A stretch of 14,345 bases of DNA from contig DXAH01000058.1 of assembly GCA_019117105.1 (NCBI GenBank), positions 1 through 14,345 of the forward strand. The letters run 5' to 3'. The position numbers were made by a program, and so were the translations under genes. The notes beneath the pieces were generated by a model, which did not search any database, had not been told where the DNA came from, and was given only the letters and a program-made list of their open reading frames with translations. Shown piece by piece: positions 13,511-14,345 of the stretch; the first letter of the stretch is position 1, and every line of letters starts with the position of its first letter. Source of the stretch: Duodenibacillus intestinigallinarum (GTDB lineage Bacteria; Pseudomonadota; Gammaproteobacteria; Burkholderiales; Burkholderiaceae_F).

Positions 13511-14345
13511 CTATGGCAAATCCGAGGCAGCAGACTGGAAAAAACGATGGAGCGTTTGCATCGTGATGACCTCGAACGACGCATCGGGATATTTGCTCGC
13601 AAAACTTTTCGGCGCTTTTGCTTGCGCATTCGTCAATTGGCATTCAAAGGCGTGAAGCGAACCGTCTTCGTCGACTTCCAAAAGATCCACTTCGCTTTTG
13701 TTGCGGTCGCGCCAGAAGTAGAGTTGTGTTTCGTCTTGTCGATAACGATGCCATTTGAGCCGCTCGATGATGACAAAATTTTCCCAGAGAGCTCCGCGTT
13801 CCGAATCACTACGAGATGAGAATGGCGTGAAATTGTCGAGTGCGGCGTTTCGGATGCCCAGATCGTAAAAGTAAATCTTCTTGGATTTTTTTAGTTCCGT
13901 TGCGAGGTTTGAGGAGTAACACGGCAGTGTCTTCACAATGAAGCTTTGCTCGAGAAGGCTTACACATCGCTCGACGGTGGGACTACTTAATCCGCACTGT
14001 TGTCCCAAACTGCTGAAAGAGCAGAGATTGCCGATGTTAGCCGCCAAAAGCCTAACGAGATGCAGAAACTGCTCTGAACGGCGGATGCCGGCGATGGCAA
14101 ACAAGTCTTTGAAAACGATGCTCTCGAAGAGGTACCTTAAAGTTGCCTTGGATCTTTGCGGGTGAGTCACGATTTCCGGGTAGCTGCCTACTGTCAATCG
14201 AATGGGCAAGGACTCCATGACGTCAAGCCAACTATTGTGATCGGCCAGTTCTGATACGGACAATGGAAAAAGAGTCATCGGCCACAAACGTCCCGCGGCT
14301 GACTCCATGACACCGCCGGCCAATTCCAAAGAACTGGAACCAGTG
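13511..14345 (-). CDS. AAA ATPase, COG1373/DUF4143 family, 5' partial
   Basis: The minus-strand frame is open to the right edge, so the N-terminus with Walker A and Walker B lies outside the window. The first visible residues, TGSSSLELAGGVMES, are the sensor-1 segment, followed by AAGRLWPMTLFPLSVSEL as in the family. The DUF4143 part has GSYPEIV, a winged-helix-like stretch (GLSSPTVERCVSLLEQSFIV), and YFYDLGIRNA. The C-terminal nuclease-like fold has EVD (13685-13693), but the second motif reads ECQ (13637-13645) where ExK is expected. It is clearly a different subgroup from the left-edge ATPase. A TTG at 14327-14329 could be mistaken for the start but lies inside the ATPase domain. Biological role unknown. 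Confidence 0.87.
   Translation of the reverse strand, partial: TGSSSLELAGGVMESAAGRLWPMTLFPLSVSELADHNSWLDVMESLPIRLTVGSYPEIVTHPQRSKATLRYLFESIVFKDLFAIAGIRRSEQFLHLVRLLAANIGNLCSFSSLGQQCGLSSPTVERCVSLLEQSFIVKTLPCYSSNLATELKKSKKIYFYDLGIRNAALDNFTPFSSRSDSERGALWENFVIIERLKWHRYRQDETQLYFWRDRNKSEVDLLEVDEDGSLHAFECQLTNAQAKAPKSFASKYPDASFEVITMQTLHRFFQSAASDLP

Noticed and set aside
13487..13819. Plus-strand frame of 110 codons beginning near 13487
   Set aside because: It lies opposite the C-terminal domain of the right-hand ATPase, which has clear family motifs. The frame shows none.
1..14345. CRISPR arrays, insertion sequences, tRNA or rRNA genes, phage or toxin-antitoxin modules
   Set aside because: I saw no spaced direct repeats, transposase motifs, tRNA-like cloverleaf ends or rRNA segments. 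The only tandem repeats are coding, within tolA.

Overview
The window reads as a chromosomal segment of a Gram-negative betaproteobacterium. The evidence is a Tol operon in the order ybgC-tolQ-tolR-tolA, a radical-SAM RNA methyltransferase of the RlmN-like side clade common in Betaproteobacteria, and Burkholderiales-like ABC transporter sequences. Two AAA ATPases of the COG1373/DUF4143 type, frequent in gut-associated bacteria, would suit a Sutterellaceae-like host. That genus-level guess is inference only.

Layout. Left edge (1-1165, +): a COG1373 AAA ATPase whose N-terminus with Walker A lies outside the window. 1200-2246 (+): RlmN-like radical SAM methyltransferase. 2243-3052 (-): COG1237-type metallo-beta-lactamase-fold hydrolase, meeting the methyltransferase tail to tail in a shared CTAG. 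3111-3146: strong terminator. 3151-6012 (-): tolA, tolR, tolQ and ybgC, transcribed ybgC to tolA. These genes encode the inner-membrane energised half of the Tol-Pal system; tolB and pal are not here. 6013-6183: divergent regulatory region of about 170 bp. 6184-12617 (+): a tightly packed four-gene peptide-type ABC importer with a membrane-anchored binding protein, two permeases (the second with a large N-terminal extension) and one tandem-fused double ATPase. 12631-12659: bidirectional terminator. 12685-13350 (-): a lone polar amino-acid ABC permease. 13511-14345 (-): a second, divergent COG1373 ATPase running off the right edge.

How the genes work together. TolQ-TolR is a proton-driven motor and TolA spans the periplasm to act on outer-membrane Pal/TolB during division; YbgC is the acyl-CoA thioesterase habitually co-transcribed with them. 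The ABC operon has everything for an importer of peptides or related solutes except an identified substrate. The amino-acid permease must borrow its ATPase and binding protein from elsewhere.

No rRNA, tRNA, CRISPR array, insertion sequence or phage gene was seen. No stretch over 300 bases lacks a gene. I did not find a convincing undescribed system. The most unusual points are the doubly anchored binding protein with its extended permease, the hairpin and competing start codons at ybgC, and the divergent COG1373 ATPases at both ends.
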